Shown here: positions 27,263 to 35,934 of the stretch, piece by piece
Layout of the letters: each line of letters opens with the position of its first letter
Numbering within the stretch: the first letter of the stretch is position 1
Origin: Phycisphaerales bacterium
GTDB lineage: Bacteria; Planctomycetota; Phycisphaerae; UBA1845; UTPLA1
Reading direction: 5' to 3'
DNA: 64,000 nucleotides
Assembly (NCBI GenBank): GCA_022360095.1
Contig: JAKSDK010000448.1
Coordinates: forward strand, 124,001 to 188,000
Made by a program: the position numbers and the translations under genes
Notes under the pieces: model-generated
Database searches by the model: none
Seen by the model: the letters and a program-made list of their open reading frames with translations, nothing else
Told to the model about the DNA's origin: nothing

Positions 27263-28114
27263 TTAAGACGAGAGCAGAGTCTCCACGAAATCGCGGATAT
27301 CGGACACGTTGACCCGCGTGTCTCCGTTCATGTCGGCCGTGTTGACGTCGCAAGTGGGATTGGCGGCCTCATATCCGTCGGGATCGATCAGGGCCAGGAC
27401 AAAGTCATCGACGTCACTGCCGTCAATGTCGCCGTCACAGTTGAGGTCCCCAAGCATCAGCGGCGGCAACGGGCGGATTTGAAAACCGTTCAGCGCGGCG
27501 CCGACGGCGACATTACCGCCTGGGGCGATGCCGACGTGAAGCCCCATGAACGTCATGATTCCGCTGGAAGTCACTTCCACAATATGCCGTGAATAGGTCA
27601 CACCCTCCTCATGCTGTCCAGGCCAGTTGCCACCGACGAGGGGAATGTTCACGGCGTCGAAATCGAACCGTACTCTTTGCAGAATACCAGAGTCGCTCGG
27701 CATCCACGCATAGGTCAGCACCTCGTACGTACCCGGTTCGAGACCGTTGATGTAAATGCACGACTCCAGATTGGGGGTGTATGTCACGAGGTAGTCGTTC
27801 ATCATCGTCGCATCGTCGCCGGTGAGCGACGGGTTATTCGCGACGATAACGTCCGTCCCTCCGAAGTTGTGGCAACCCACGTTCGTGGGGTTCCCATCCA
27901 AATCGACAAGCATGTAGTCGCTGGGATGGGGCCCCGTCGTGAAGGGAGTGACGTGTTCCAGGGGAATGCTGTTCCAGACACCCGGCAGGCCGGCGGCGGC
28001 ATACGACGAAGAAGGAGCGGTTCCGATCGGTCCGACGTCGATATTGAATGATTGGGCGAAAACCGGCGTACCGATCAACGTGACGATCAACAGTGCCACA
28101 GCCATTTTTTTCAT
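27263..28114 (-). CDS. Secreted protein with dockerin-like C-terminal repeats
   Basis: 283 residues from the ATG at 28114, with AGGAGG 8 bases upstream and a clear signal peptide (MKKMAVALLIVTLIGTPVFAQ). The middle (about 20-215) is a beta-rich domain with no catalytic motif that I recognise. The end has two EF-hand-like units, GDLNCDGDIDGSDVDDFVLA and ADMNGDTRVNVSDIRDFVE, which match the calcium-binding dockerin type I pattern. No cohesin gene is visible, so the repeats may act as a surface-sorting or calcium-stabilised tail. Function unknown. Confidence 0.85.
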   Translation of the reverse strand: MKKMAVALLIVTLIGTPVFAQSFNIDVGPIGTAPSSSYAAAGLPGVWNSIPLEHVTPFTTGPHPSDYMLVDLDGNPTNVGCHNFGGTDVIVANNPSLTGDDATMMNDYLVTYTPNLESCIYINGLEPGTYEVLTYAWMPSDSGILQRVRFDFDAVNIPLVGGNWPGQHEEGVTYSRHIVEVTSSGIMTFMGLHVGIAPGGNVAVGAALNGFQIRPLPPLMLGDLNCDGDIDGSDVDDFVLALIDPDGYEAANPTCDVNTADMNGDTRVNVSDIRDFVETLLSS

Positions 28115-28341
28115 GGATTCTGCCTCCTGAATCGATGAGTCCAGACTCTCCCCGGGTGTTACTAGCCGTGATCTCAGCACGACGTGACAGATTTCCTGAA
28201 ATAATCTCTCCGCGACTTTCAAAAAAGCGGGGTTCCGCGCTCCATCCAAGAGCCGGCCACTTTGTTAACTTGGCCCTTGAAAATGAGTTATCCTTGAAAA
28301 CCAGGGCGACTTTGTGAAAGAATGGAGTTGGATCGACCACC

Positions 28342-28938
28342 ATGGAACCCGAATCAACTCAGCCATCCCTGTTACATCGCGTTCGTGACACCTCCAATCG
28401 AGCCGCCTGGCGTGAGTTCGACCGAAAGTACGGGGACTTGATCATCGGTTATTGCCGAAGTTGCGGACTGCAACTGTCGGATGCGGAAGACGTACGGCAA
28501 CTTGTTATGCTCAATCTATCCAAAGCGCTCCCGGCCTTCGAATACCAGCCGGGCCTCGGGCGATTCCGCGACTATCTGCGACGAGTCGTCCGAAATTCCA
28601 TCTCCCGTCAGCTAACACGTCACACAGGCAGCGAAACAGCGCTAGATAACGATGTCCTGGAAGCTTTGAGTGATCCGGGCGCAGAGGAGTCGGACAGCCG
28701 ATGGGAAGAACAATGGGTTCGCCAGCATTGCCGAACGGCATTGCAAACTCTGCGGCAATCGTATGACACGCGCAGCATCGAAGTATTCGACCACTTGCTT
28801 TCGGGGGCGACCATCACCGAGGTCGCTAGTGCCTTTCAAATGACACCCGTCGCCGTGCGAAAGGCCAAGCAGCGCGTCAAGGATCGCTTACAGGTCATCC
28901 TGGCCCGGCAGATCCGTGACGAGGACGCTCATGCGTGA
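28342..28938 (+). CDS. ECF-type RNA polymerase sigma factor
   Basis: 198 residues. Region 2 (about 22-95) has FDRKYGDLIIGYCRSCGL, SDAEDVRQLVMLNL and GRFRDYLRRVVRN; region 4 (about 140-185) has a helix-turn-helix with TITEVASAFQMTPVAVRKAKQRV. This places it among planctomycete ECF-like factors that accompany Ser/Thr kinases. It directs RNA polymerase to a specific regulon, probably under control of the kinase. It overlaps the kinase ORF by 8 bases, so the two are coupled. No anti-sigma factor is seen. Confidence 0.9.
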   Translation: MEPESTQPSLLHRVRDTSNRAAWREFDRKYGDLIIGYCRSCGLQLSDAEDVRQLVMLNLSKALPAFEYQPGLGRFRDYLRRVVRNSISRQLTRHTGSETALDNDVLEALSDPGAEESDSRWEEQWVRQHCRTALQTLRQSYDTRSIEVFDHLLSGATITEVASAFQMTPVAVRKAKQRVKDRLQVILARQIRDEDAHA

Positions 28939-31738
28939 TTCCAGTCATCCACAATCGAACATGGAAGACAGCGACCCTGACCTGAATCCATTTGGTTTCG
29001 ACGACCCGGAAGACACCTGGATGAAACATTTCCAAGCAGCCGATCTGCCGGCCTCACTCGGGAGCATCGGACCGTACGAAGTCATCCGTGAAATCGGTCG
29101 AGGAGGACAAGGCGTCGTGTATCGCGCTCGCCAGCAGGGCACGGATCATGACGTGGCCGTCAAACGGCTGATTGCCGGAACATGGGCATCCACCGATATG
29201 CGACGGCGCTTCGAACGCGAAATTCACGCCGTTTCCACCCTGGATCATCCGAACATCGTCAACGTCTCCGCGCTGGACCTGATCGACGGTCAACCCGTTC
29301 TTGCGATGGAATGGGTCGAGGGCATGTCCATTACCCAATGGGCGGCGGCCGCACCCGCAAAAAACACGGAAGACGCGCCCACCACCTCCCGCGCACCCAG
29401 CCGAGAACCATCCGAGATGATCGAGTTGTTCCTACAGGTATGCGGTGCCGTCCATCATGCACATCTCCACGGCATCATTCATCGGGATCTCAAGCCGAGT
29501 AACATTCTCGTTGTGGAAGAAGAGGCCAAGGGGCCCAGGGGCCAAGTGGCAGAGGGAAGAGAAATAGTGACACCACCCTTGGGGCCTCGGACCCTTGGCC
29601 CCTCGGACCCTTCTTCGGCCCAGCCGAAGATCCTCGACTTCGGACTGGCCAAACTCATCCAACCCCCGACCAAAAGTGAGGACGCGGTCACCGCGACGGA
29701 ACAATTCGTGGGAACACCCGCATATGCATCCCCGGAGCAAGTCCAAAGCACGTCCGATCAAATCGATATCCGAACGTATATCTACTCGTTAGGCGTGATT
29801 CTGTATGAAATGCTGACCGGCCGGAAACCCTACCCCGTGGACGGCCCCCTGGTCGATACGCTCCAATCCATTCGCCAAACACAGCCCGCGCGACCTTCAT
29901 CGCTCGCACGAAACTTGAATCGCGAACTCGACACCATCCTCTTAAAAGCATTGGCTAAAGAGAAGGAGCAGCGCTACCAATCCGTGGAAGCGTTCGCCGG
30001 TGACCTGAAACGGCACCTCGCCGGCGAGCCGATCCTCGCGCATCCTCCGAGCGTCTTGTATCAACTCCGCAAACTGGCGGGGCGACACCGAATCGCGTTC
30101 ATTTCCGCCGTAGTCATGCTCATCATGCTGTCCGGCTTTGCGATTGTCGCCTTCTGGCTGGCCGACGCCGCCATGAGCGCGCGCGAAGAGGAACGCAGGG
30201 CCCGTCTTGTGGCCGAACAGGTCAGCGCTTTTCTCGGCGACACGCTCGCATCGGCACGACCGTCGCGAGGCGGACCCGACGTCACGCTCCTGGAAGTCCT
30301 GAAAGATGCGAGCAAGCGCGTCGACCTGGAGCTGAAGGATCAACCTCAGGTTGCGGCTGAGGTGCATTATGCAATCGGCGGCACCTACAAATCACTGTGG
30401 CGCTGGCAGGAAGCATTGCCCCACGCCCAACAAGCGCTCGCGCTCACTCGAAAACTGCACGATCAGGATCATGAAAATCTGGCCAAGTGCCTGACGGCGT
30501 TGGGACGAGTGCAGACCAGCCTCCAAAACCCGGAGTCCGTTGCGCTGCAGCAGGAAGCCCTCGACATGCGGCGGCGTTTGTACGGTGACACACATCCGCT
30601 CGTCGCCCAAAACCTCAAGGAGTTGGCCTATGCTCTGCATCAAGGCGCGGAGAAACCGAAATATCACGAGGCAGAAGCCTTGTTTGAAAAGGCCCTGGCC
30701 ACTTACAAGCGCTGCCCCGGTGACCATCATCGAGAAATCGCCTCTTGCCTGCACAGCTACGGATGGATGTACGCCCGGCAAAACCGACTCACCGAAGCCA
30801 TCAAATTCTACAAGGAGGCGCTCACGATCTTCCGCGCGAGGAACAATCGCACGAACCCGTTTTATGCGGAATGCCTTTACGGATATATCGCTCTGCTTAG
30901 AGCATTGGGAAGATATGAGCAGGTCGTCCTGGAGTCGGCCGAAGCGATTCCCCTGCTACGGAAGACCTATGGTGAATCCGCGCTGTTCGAACCTCTATGG
31001 TTGCGCGGCTTCGGTCATAATGCACTAGGACAATACCATGAGGCCCAGAACACCTACGAGCAAGCCTTCAACGCACTTTGCCTGAAAATCATCGAGGACC
31101 TGCCACAGGAGTCCCATGATTTGTATCAAATAAGAGGAGTCATCGCTCGGGCCGCTCAAGAGGACGATGTTCCGCTACCCTATCAGGACCTTTTGAATGC
31201 CCTGACTCCGTTGCCGACAAAAGCGCGACGCCAAATAACGTTCATCTTCGACCTCTACGCAAAGTCCCTGATCGACTCGGGTGAGCTTGAAAAAGCAACG
31301 GAGATCTACAACGGACTCATGCGGGTCCCACCGAATGACGGTCGGGAGATCAACCCCAGGCTGATGAACGTCGCACTGGAGGGACTCGCGAACATTGCCC
31401 AGAAGGAGGGCCGGACGGCGGAAGCCCATGCGTTGTTGTCCGATTGTCTCGATATCCTGGCGGACAATCTGCCGCAATCGAAAATGAGGCATGCTCAAAT
31501 TCAAAGCAGAATAGGCGATTGCCTCATTGAACTCGGGCGATATTCCGAGGCCGAAGAATACCTCACGCAGAGCCAACCCGTCCTTAAGGCCGATTTTGGG
31601 CCGGCACATAAGAACACGCTCGCCGGCCGCGATCGCCTCGTCCGCCTGTACGAAGCCTGGGGGCAACCCGACAAAGCTGCTGAATGGAAAACATCTTTTA
31701 ACGCGACACCAAAACCGGACGCCGCGAGAGATGAGTGA
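28931..31738 (+). CDS. Membrane-bound Ser/Thr protein kinase with TPR tail
   Basis: 935 residues from the ATG at 28931 with GAGGA 6 bases upstream; a GTG at 28916 is less likely. Kinase motifs: GRGGQGVVY, Lys78 in VAVKR, HRDLKPSN with Asp186, DFG with Asp236. HRD and DFG are 50 residues apart rather than about 20, because of a Pro/Gly-rich insertion (about 197-230). In the later DxYSLG motif the usual Asp is Tyr (RTYIYSLG). One transmembrane helix (about 390-415) follows, then roughly ten TPR-like units outside the membrane. It probably senses partners through the TPRs and signals to the coupled sigma factor; this is inferred. Confidence 0.93.
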   Translation: MRDSSHPQSNMEDSDPDLNPFGFDDPEDTWMKHFQAADLPASLGSIGPYEVIREIGRGGQGVVYRARQQGTDHDVAVKRLIAGTWASTDMRRRFEREIHAVSTLDHPNIVNVSALDLIDGQPVLAMEWVEGMSITQWAAAAPAKNTEDAPTTSRAPSREPSEMIELFLQVCGAVHHAHLHGIIHRDLKPSNILVVEEEAKGPRGQVAEGREIVTPPLGPRTLGPSDPSSAQPKILDFGLAKLIQPPTKSEDAVTATEQFVGTPAYASPEQVQSTSDQIDIRTYIYSLGVILYEMLTGRKPYPVDGPLVDTLQSIRQTQPARPSSLARNLNRELDTILLKALAKEKEQRYQSVEAFAGDLKRHLAGEPILAHPPSVLYQLRKLAGRHRIAFISAVVMLIMLSGFAIVAFWLADAAMSAREEERRARLVAEQVSAFLGDTLASARPSRGGPDVTLLEVLKDASKRVDLELKDQPQVAAEVHYAIGGTYKSLWRWQEALPHAQQALALTRKLHDQDHENLAKCLTALGRVQTSLQNPESVALQQEALDMRRRLYGDTHPLVAQNLKELAYALHQGAEKPKYHEAEALFEKALATYKRCPGDHHREIASCLHSYGWMYARQNRLTEAIKFYKEALTIFRARNNRTNPFYAECLYGYIALLRALGRYEQVVLESAEAIPLLRKTYGESALFEPLWLRGFGHNALGQYHEAQNTYEQAFNALCLKIIEDLPQESHDLYQIRGVIARAAQEDDVPLPYQDLLNALTPLPTKARRQITFIFDLYAKSLIDSGELEKATEIYNGLMRVPPNDGREINPRLMNVALEGLANIAQKEGRTAEAHALLSDCLDILADNLPQSKMRHAQIQSRIGDCLIELGRYSEAEEYLTQSQPVLKADFGPAHKNTLAGRDRLVRLYEAWGQPDKAAEWKTSFNATPKPDAARDE
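29523..29610. repeat. Palindromic repeat inserted in-frame in the kinase gene
   Basis: Positions 29530-29546 and 29594-29610 are inverted copies matching at 15 of 17 bases around a core AGGGGCCAAG. The right arm is also a near-exact direct duplicate of 29578-29594 (15 of 17). The block keeps the frame and encodes the extra segment between HRD and DFG. It looks like a small palindromic element rather than native kinase sequence. Confidence 0.6.
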
Positions 31739-31747
31739 CGACCCTGC

Positions 31748-32632
31748 CTACAGGACCGCACCAACGAAAGGCTGAATGTCGTCTCCGTTGCAAAGACCGT
31801 CGCAGTTCATGTCGGCCTGCACGGCATGAACCGGATCGGTGTCCAAACCGAGAAGCACATCGACGAAGTCGCTCACGTCATCGAGGTCGGCCGCGCCGTC
31901 AAGGTCAAAGTCGCCCTTGAACGGCAGACTTCCCAATGTGTGATCCGCGCCATTGACCACAAAGTATCTGGCCGGGTCGCTGTGAAGGAACACACCGCTG
32001 CCGGGCGAAGTTTCGCACATGTCGAGTTGAAACGAATTGCTTACGGATTGATCAGCAATATTCGTCGACAAAGGGGAGGCGATTTGCGCGGCCGTATTGG
32101 GCCAGAATGTATTGCTGTTCGGAACGGCCAAAATCGTCCGACCGACCGTCCCTGCCGTGTTCCATTTGATGAAATCACGCATGTTGCCTGCGACAGAGAA
32201 TGGTGACGACGTATATAGGGCCAAGTCGGCAAAATCGTAATGATCTTCGATCGCCGCATTCGTAAAGCCCGCCCAGTTGAACTGCACGTAGTTCGAGGCC
32301 CCCACGGCAGCCTGGATATTCGCGACGTCGTTGTTTCGGATCGAAACCACGACGACATCCCCTGGTTGCATGAGACCGTGGGCGGCGTTCATGAGCGTCC
32401 CCCAGGCGGGCGTGTCGTAGTCAATCAACGAACAAAGTCGCCAACCGTTGACGTTCAGAGCGACGTTGCTGAGATTCGCCACCTCGACGTAGGTTGATCC
32501 CACCCCGCCGACAACGACATGAGCAACTTCGGTAATCGCAATCTCATCCGCGGCACGAACCGAGACGGTGAACGCCAATGTTCCGATCAAAACCGACAAC
32601 GACAGATGTTTTTGGCATGCGAACTTGTTCAT
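31748..32632 (-). CDS. Secreted lamin-tail-like domain protein with dockerin-like C-terminus
   Basis: 294 residues. Signal peptide (cleavage near VRAAD), then a lamin-tail (LTD) like domain: EIAITEVAHVVVGG, YVEVANLSNVALNVNGWRL, PGDVVVVS. In planctomycetes such domains occur on exported proteins with extracellular or surface roles. The C-terminus has DFDLDGAADLDDVSDFVDVL and ADMNCDGLCNGDDIQPFVGA, a dockerin-like pair. GAGGAGG precedes the ATG. It is convergent with the kinase gene, 9 bases away. No enzyme domain. Confidence 0.85.
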   Translation of the reverse strand: MNKFACQKHLSLSVLIGTLAFTVSVRAADEIAITEVAHVVVGGVGSTYVEVANLSNVALNVNGWRLCSLIDYDTPAWGTLMNAAHGLMQPGDVVVVSIRNNDVANIQAAVGASNYVQFNWAGFTNAAIEDHYDFADLALYTSSPFSVAGNMRDFIKWNTAGTVGRTILAVPNSNTFWPNTAAQIASPLSTNIADQSVSNSFQLDMCETSPGSGVFLHSDPARYFVVNGADHTLGSLPFKGDFDLDGAADLDDVSDFVDVLLGLDTDPVHAVQADMNCDGLCNGDDIQPFVGAVL

Positions 32633-32967
32633 TCGAATCTTTCCTCCTCACTTTTCGGATGAAGTGCCGGATCGAGTGTTTCTTTTGAAATCCAAACAGG
32701 ACCCCAAACCCACGCCTCTCGGGCTATCAGTAAACCGGATGTATCGGGTCGGAAACGGCCTCGGCCGCTCTCATGGATAAATGTCTTGTGCCCGGGAATC
32801 TATTGCATGGCAATGAGCGTCGTCATGGGAATCGAACCAACGGCTGGGGCCCCAATACCACGCGCCCTGGAACTATGGTCCAAACACGGGATTTGAAGAT
32901 CCCGGAGAAGTGCGATCAAATCAAGACCGAGTTCAGATGTTTGCCGGAGAGCTTAACATGCGGTGGA
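32633..32967. other. Intergenic stretch, upstream of the LTD protein
   Basis: 335 bases. It should hold the promoter of the LTD gene and the end of the AT-rich three-gene unit. Short palindromes (TGGGGCCCCA near 32846; GGGATTTGAAGATCCC at 32888-32903) are present. A tRNA-like T-loop match was examined and dismissed. No gene is supported here. Confidence 0.4.
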
Positions 32968-33576
32968 TTATGGAGATCCTTGATTCGGCAGAGAAAACAT
33001 GAGTGTCCCAGAAACGGGCAGGGTGAATTCCTTATCACCCGACAGCCTGAGCCGCAGCTTCGCGGAATCTACTTTGCGCATCGGGTCTGCAAGAACGACC
33101 TCTGCAAAACAGCCGAGACCGCTCGGACTGTTCTCGGCCAAGGGAGCATCCCTAACGCTCACCTTTGTGCCACTTACGGTCATTTCAATAATAATATCCT
33201 TACCACCTTCCTCTAACAGGAGTTCGCCACCGGAAGGAGCCTCGACGGCTTTGCTGAGGACAATGCAGATCTCTCTATTCTGCGAACCTGCGGCCAGAAT
33301 GACATCCTGTAAGCCATCTACAAAATTGGCGCTTGGAAGGCCATCTGGACCAAGCGGATTGGTATCCAGGTTCTCAGCGAGATCTTCTGCAAGCTGCGTG
33401 GAAACCTGGGTTACAAACTGACCCGCAGCGCCGTTGACCTGCGCAATGGCGTTGTCAATTGTGTCCTCTAAGAGATTTTGAAACAGAAGTTGGCCATTCG
33501 TACCACAGCCAAGAGTAACAACAAGAAGAAAACATAATGCAGCCGCAACTCGATACTTTTTATTAATCATTATCAT
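32968..33576 (-). CDS. Lipoprotein, unknown function
   Basis: 202 residues. A hydrophobic N-terminus ends in VVTLGCG, a good lipobox, so it is probably lipid-anchored. The first 80 mature residues are helical and amphipathic (LLEDTIDNAIAQVNGAAGQF...), the rest beta-rich. No family recognised. Its ATG overlaps the stop of the preceding small gene in ATGA, so it is the last gene of a three-gene unit. Base composition is more AT-rich than the flanks. Confidence 0.75.
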   Translation of the reverse strand: MIMINKKYRVAAALCFLLVVTLGCGTNGQLLFQNLLEDTIDNAIAQVNGAAGQFVTQVSTQLAEDLAENLDTNPLGPDGLPSANFVDGLQDVILAAGSQNREICIVLSKAVEAPSGGELLLEEGGKDIIIEMTVSGTKVSVRDAPLAENSPSGLGCFAEVVLADPMRKVDSAKLRLRLSGDKEFTLPVSGTLMFSLPNQGSP

Positions 33577-33893
33577 TGGCCTCTTTTCTTCTTTGTTACC
33601 TTCTTTTTGGATGATTTTTTCCTTCTGTTGGCCGGAAGTTGAATCTTAAGCTTGGATAAAAACTTGTCGTGCGGGTTACTCCGTCGGCCTTTAACTTCTG
33701 CGATCAGCTCAGCCTCGGGCACACTTACCTTGCTTGAGATCGCACCGAACCAAGGAATCGTCCGGTTCTGGTCTCCGTACTTCAACGGAATCGCGGGTCC
33801 GACTTTGCCTCCTTCATAAGGTCCGACTCCAAGGCTGATTTCGTCTGCTCTAAGCCCGATCCTGATCGATTTAACGACAAATTCTTCTGCCAT
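33573..33893 (-). CDS. Small basic-tailed protein, unknown function
   Basis: 106 residues. The body (about 1-85) is beta-rich with IRIGLRADEISLGVGPYEGG and no membrane segment; the last 20 residues are a Lys/Arg run (RRKKSSKKKVTKKKRGQ) like histone H1-type tails. That tail could bind nucleic acid or acidic lipid. It starts 19 bases after the stop of the upstream lipoprotein gene and overlaps the next by ATGA, so it is embedded in a two-lipoprotein unit. I recognise no family. The coupling supports a real gene. Confidence 0.7.
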   Translation of the reverse strand: MAEEFVVKSIRIGLRADEISLGVGPYEGGKVGPAIPLKYGDQNRTIPWFGAISSKVSVPEAELIAEVKGRRSNPHDKFLSKLKIQLPANRRKKSSKKKVTKKKRGQ

Positions 33894-33912
33894 CTAATCT
33901 TCACACCCTTAA

Positions 33913-35658
33913 TTACGAGGAAATATTAATACTCTGAGCCGTGTCAATTTGCCTTAATGTATCTAATATCAGCTTTAGAAGCTGGTTGTCCGTCAGTTCT
34001 TCTGCAAGCGTCGTCTGTTGGGCGATACGTCGAGCAGCTTCACTTAAACCGAGAACATCCGTCGGTGCAACAACAGGAAGATAGATTCCGACTGTATAAG
34101 GTTCCGTATTCTTCAGCAGCTGAAAGCTCCCGATATCCTCCTTCAATTTGCTGAAATCGCCAGGGTGGGAGTCCTCGGAGAGCTGAAAGACCCAGATCTC
34201 TCTTCCTACGAGTTGCATTAGCTCCTCTTGAGTGGGTTTTTGCTTTCCACCGCATAACCAAAGCCTGGTTTGAGTATCAAATTCATCTTCAGGAAAAAGG
34301 ACACGTGCGATTTGATCGGCTGATGAAGTGTCGACCTCCTTCTCAATATCGGTCAGAAGCTCACGAATGCTGATCCCCTGTTTGACGTCTTCCTTGAATG
34401 TGTCGCTAAGTTCTGACGAGAGTGTCTTGAGATATCTCTCACGTGCGCCAACGACAAGATCTTCAGCATCGGAGTTTTCCTGTTTGAGTTTCTTGCGGCG
34501 TCCTTTTTCTTGTCTAGAGTCAATGAAATAGTCAGGATGTTCTCGCGCGAGGATTGCCAAATCGTCGTCCAGGATCTTTTCGTTTTTCAACAGCTTATTC
34601 TTTATGGCCTCTTTACGGAGCAACTCCTGAAGAGTTTGCGGAGATGGAAAAGAATGGTAGTGACTGAATTCTAATAAGTGCTCTGAATATGCTTCGCCTT
34701 GCTTGACCGGAAACCGAATCTTCAACTCCGGATGAATGCCGTTCAGATGAGTCCGCAGCCTTCCCCAAGATGATTCTGATAAACCTGCGCCCTTAGTCTT
34801 TACGTCAAGAAAAAGCTTAGCCGTACGTGCACTTACGCCCCATATTGCTTGAACTGCTTCAGACTGGCCTGATGGCTGTATCGGCAAGGCAAAAGTAGCA
34901 GGCACTCGGATTTCAGCTTCTGTGGCAGTGTCGGGGTCCGATTTCTGCAGGAAGGAAAGAATGGCGGTCAAAGCTCCCAATTCACTTTCAGGAGAAACCG
35001 GCGGGCTAGGTGAAAGCGGCGAAGGCTCACAGCCAGATGCATAATATTCTCGCACGACGTAGAGTTTCGTGCGATACCAGATCGTCAATCGCCCCTTGAA
35101 CCATTCTTTCCAAGGCTTACCAAGAGAATGGGGAAATTTAACTTCTTCATAAAATGCGCGACAACCATCTTTTTTGAAGTAATCGGCAACTTTGTAGTAC
35201 CATTTGTAAACCCAATTCTTGCGCGTGATGGGTTTGGCTTCTGCCTCAAGGAAAACGGTCCTTGAAGCGCCAATGCTCGGCGTGAATTTGACGTTTGTTT
35301 CCCCCGGACCCACGAATTCGCCTGCGATCACTTTACCTCCAATTGGCGAATCTAAGAACTCGAAGCCGCTCCCGATATCCGCGGTGTCCGTGATGCTTGC
35401 CTTGACGTTGGAGAATTCGAAATGGAGCGGCGCCTGACCATGTTCTACCAAACGAATAACGTTTAGCATCACCTGCGCCTGATACATCTGGTTCAAGGCG
35501 TCGTAGTACTCCCATTCCGACAATCCCGCCCTGCCACCGGTCGTCGCTTCCTGACCGGGATGCAGTGGACTGCTCGTGCTCGTGACACAACCGCCGGCGA
35601 GGACAGGCAACGCCAAAACCATGGCGACTACAACATTTTCCGGCCTGCGACGTGCCAT
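33913..35658 (-). CDS. Large lipoprotein, unknown function
   Basis: 581 residues from the ATG at 35658 with GGAGGA 5 bases upstream; an upstream extension of the open frame is unsupported. The signal ends in VLAGGC, a clear lipobox. Residues 40-70 (YDALNQMYQAQVMLNVIRLVEHGQ) distantly recall outer-envelope lipoproteins with an LLNxVRxRYGxxP-like motif; this is a weak memory-based match. The centre has a Pro-rich linker (SPLSPSPPVSPES), then a mixed region with charged coiled-coil stretches (about 380-440). First of three coupled genes. The region is AT-rich relative to its neighbours, which could mean recent transfer. Confidence 0.75.
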   Translation of the reverse strand: MARRRPENVVVAMVLALPVLAGGCVTSTSSPLHPGQEATTGGRAGLSEWEYYDALNQMYQAQVMLNVIRLVEHGQAPLHFEFSNVKASITDTADIGSGFEFLDSPIGGKVIAGEFVGPGETNVKFTPSIGASRTVFLEAEAKPITRKNWVYKWYYKVADYFKKDGCRAFYEEVKFPHSLGKPWKEWFKGRLTIWYRTKLYVVREYYASGCEPSPLSPSPPVSPESELGALTAILSFLQKSDPDTATEAEIRVPATFALPIQPSGQSEAVQAIWGVSARTAKLFLDVKTKGAGLSESSWGRLRTHLNGIHPELKIRFPVKQGEAYSEHLLEFSHYHSFPSPQTLQELLRKEAIKNKLLKNEKILDDDLAILAREHPDYFIDSRQEKGRRKKLKQENSDAEDLVVGARERYLKTLSSELSDTFKEDVKQGISIRELLTDIEKEVDTSSADQIARVLFPEDEFDTQTRLWLCGGKQKPTQEELMQLVGREIWVFQLSEDSHPGDFSKLKEDIGSFQLLKNTEPYTVGIYLPVVAPTDVLGLSEAARRIAQQTTLAEELTDNQLLKLILDTLRQIDTAQSINISS

Positions 35659-35852
35659 TATTCCTCCAACAAAATTCAGCTTGGTTGACATCTGACAGAC
35701 AAACATCCGAATCGATGTGATCGGGACGGGACTTGGTTTCTTCCCTTCTCGAACGAGCCCCAATCTATCCTCTCTGCGTATTAGTAGACGCAATCCGAAG
35801 ATGGCGCGCTCACAAAAACTGGAACCGACCGGAACCACTTTGCAGCAGGTTG

Positions 35853-35881
35853 TTGAGTGGTAGCACACAGCGTGGTATTCT
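35853..35881 (+). promoter_or_regulatory. Candidate promoter of asnS
   Basis: TTGAGT at 35853-35858, 17-base spacer, TATTCT at 35876-35881. A start near 35888 would leave a leader of about 45 bases before the ATG at 35935 and excludes the longer open frame beginning at 35857. Confidence 0.4.
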
Positions 35882-35934
35882 GGGAAAACATTGACGTAAA
35901 AATCGATTTCCCAACAAGGACAATCTTTGAAATT

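Noticed and set aside
32820-32860. tRNA-like T-arm (GGTTCGATTCCC on the minus strand)
   Set aside because: The flanking bases do not form a proper 5-pair T stem, and no acceptor stem, D arm or anticodon arm can be built around it.
32773-33216. 147-codon plus-strand open frame near 33 kb
   Set aside because: It runs antisense into the lipoprotein gene, whose lipobox and coupling to the previous gene support the minus strand.
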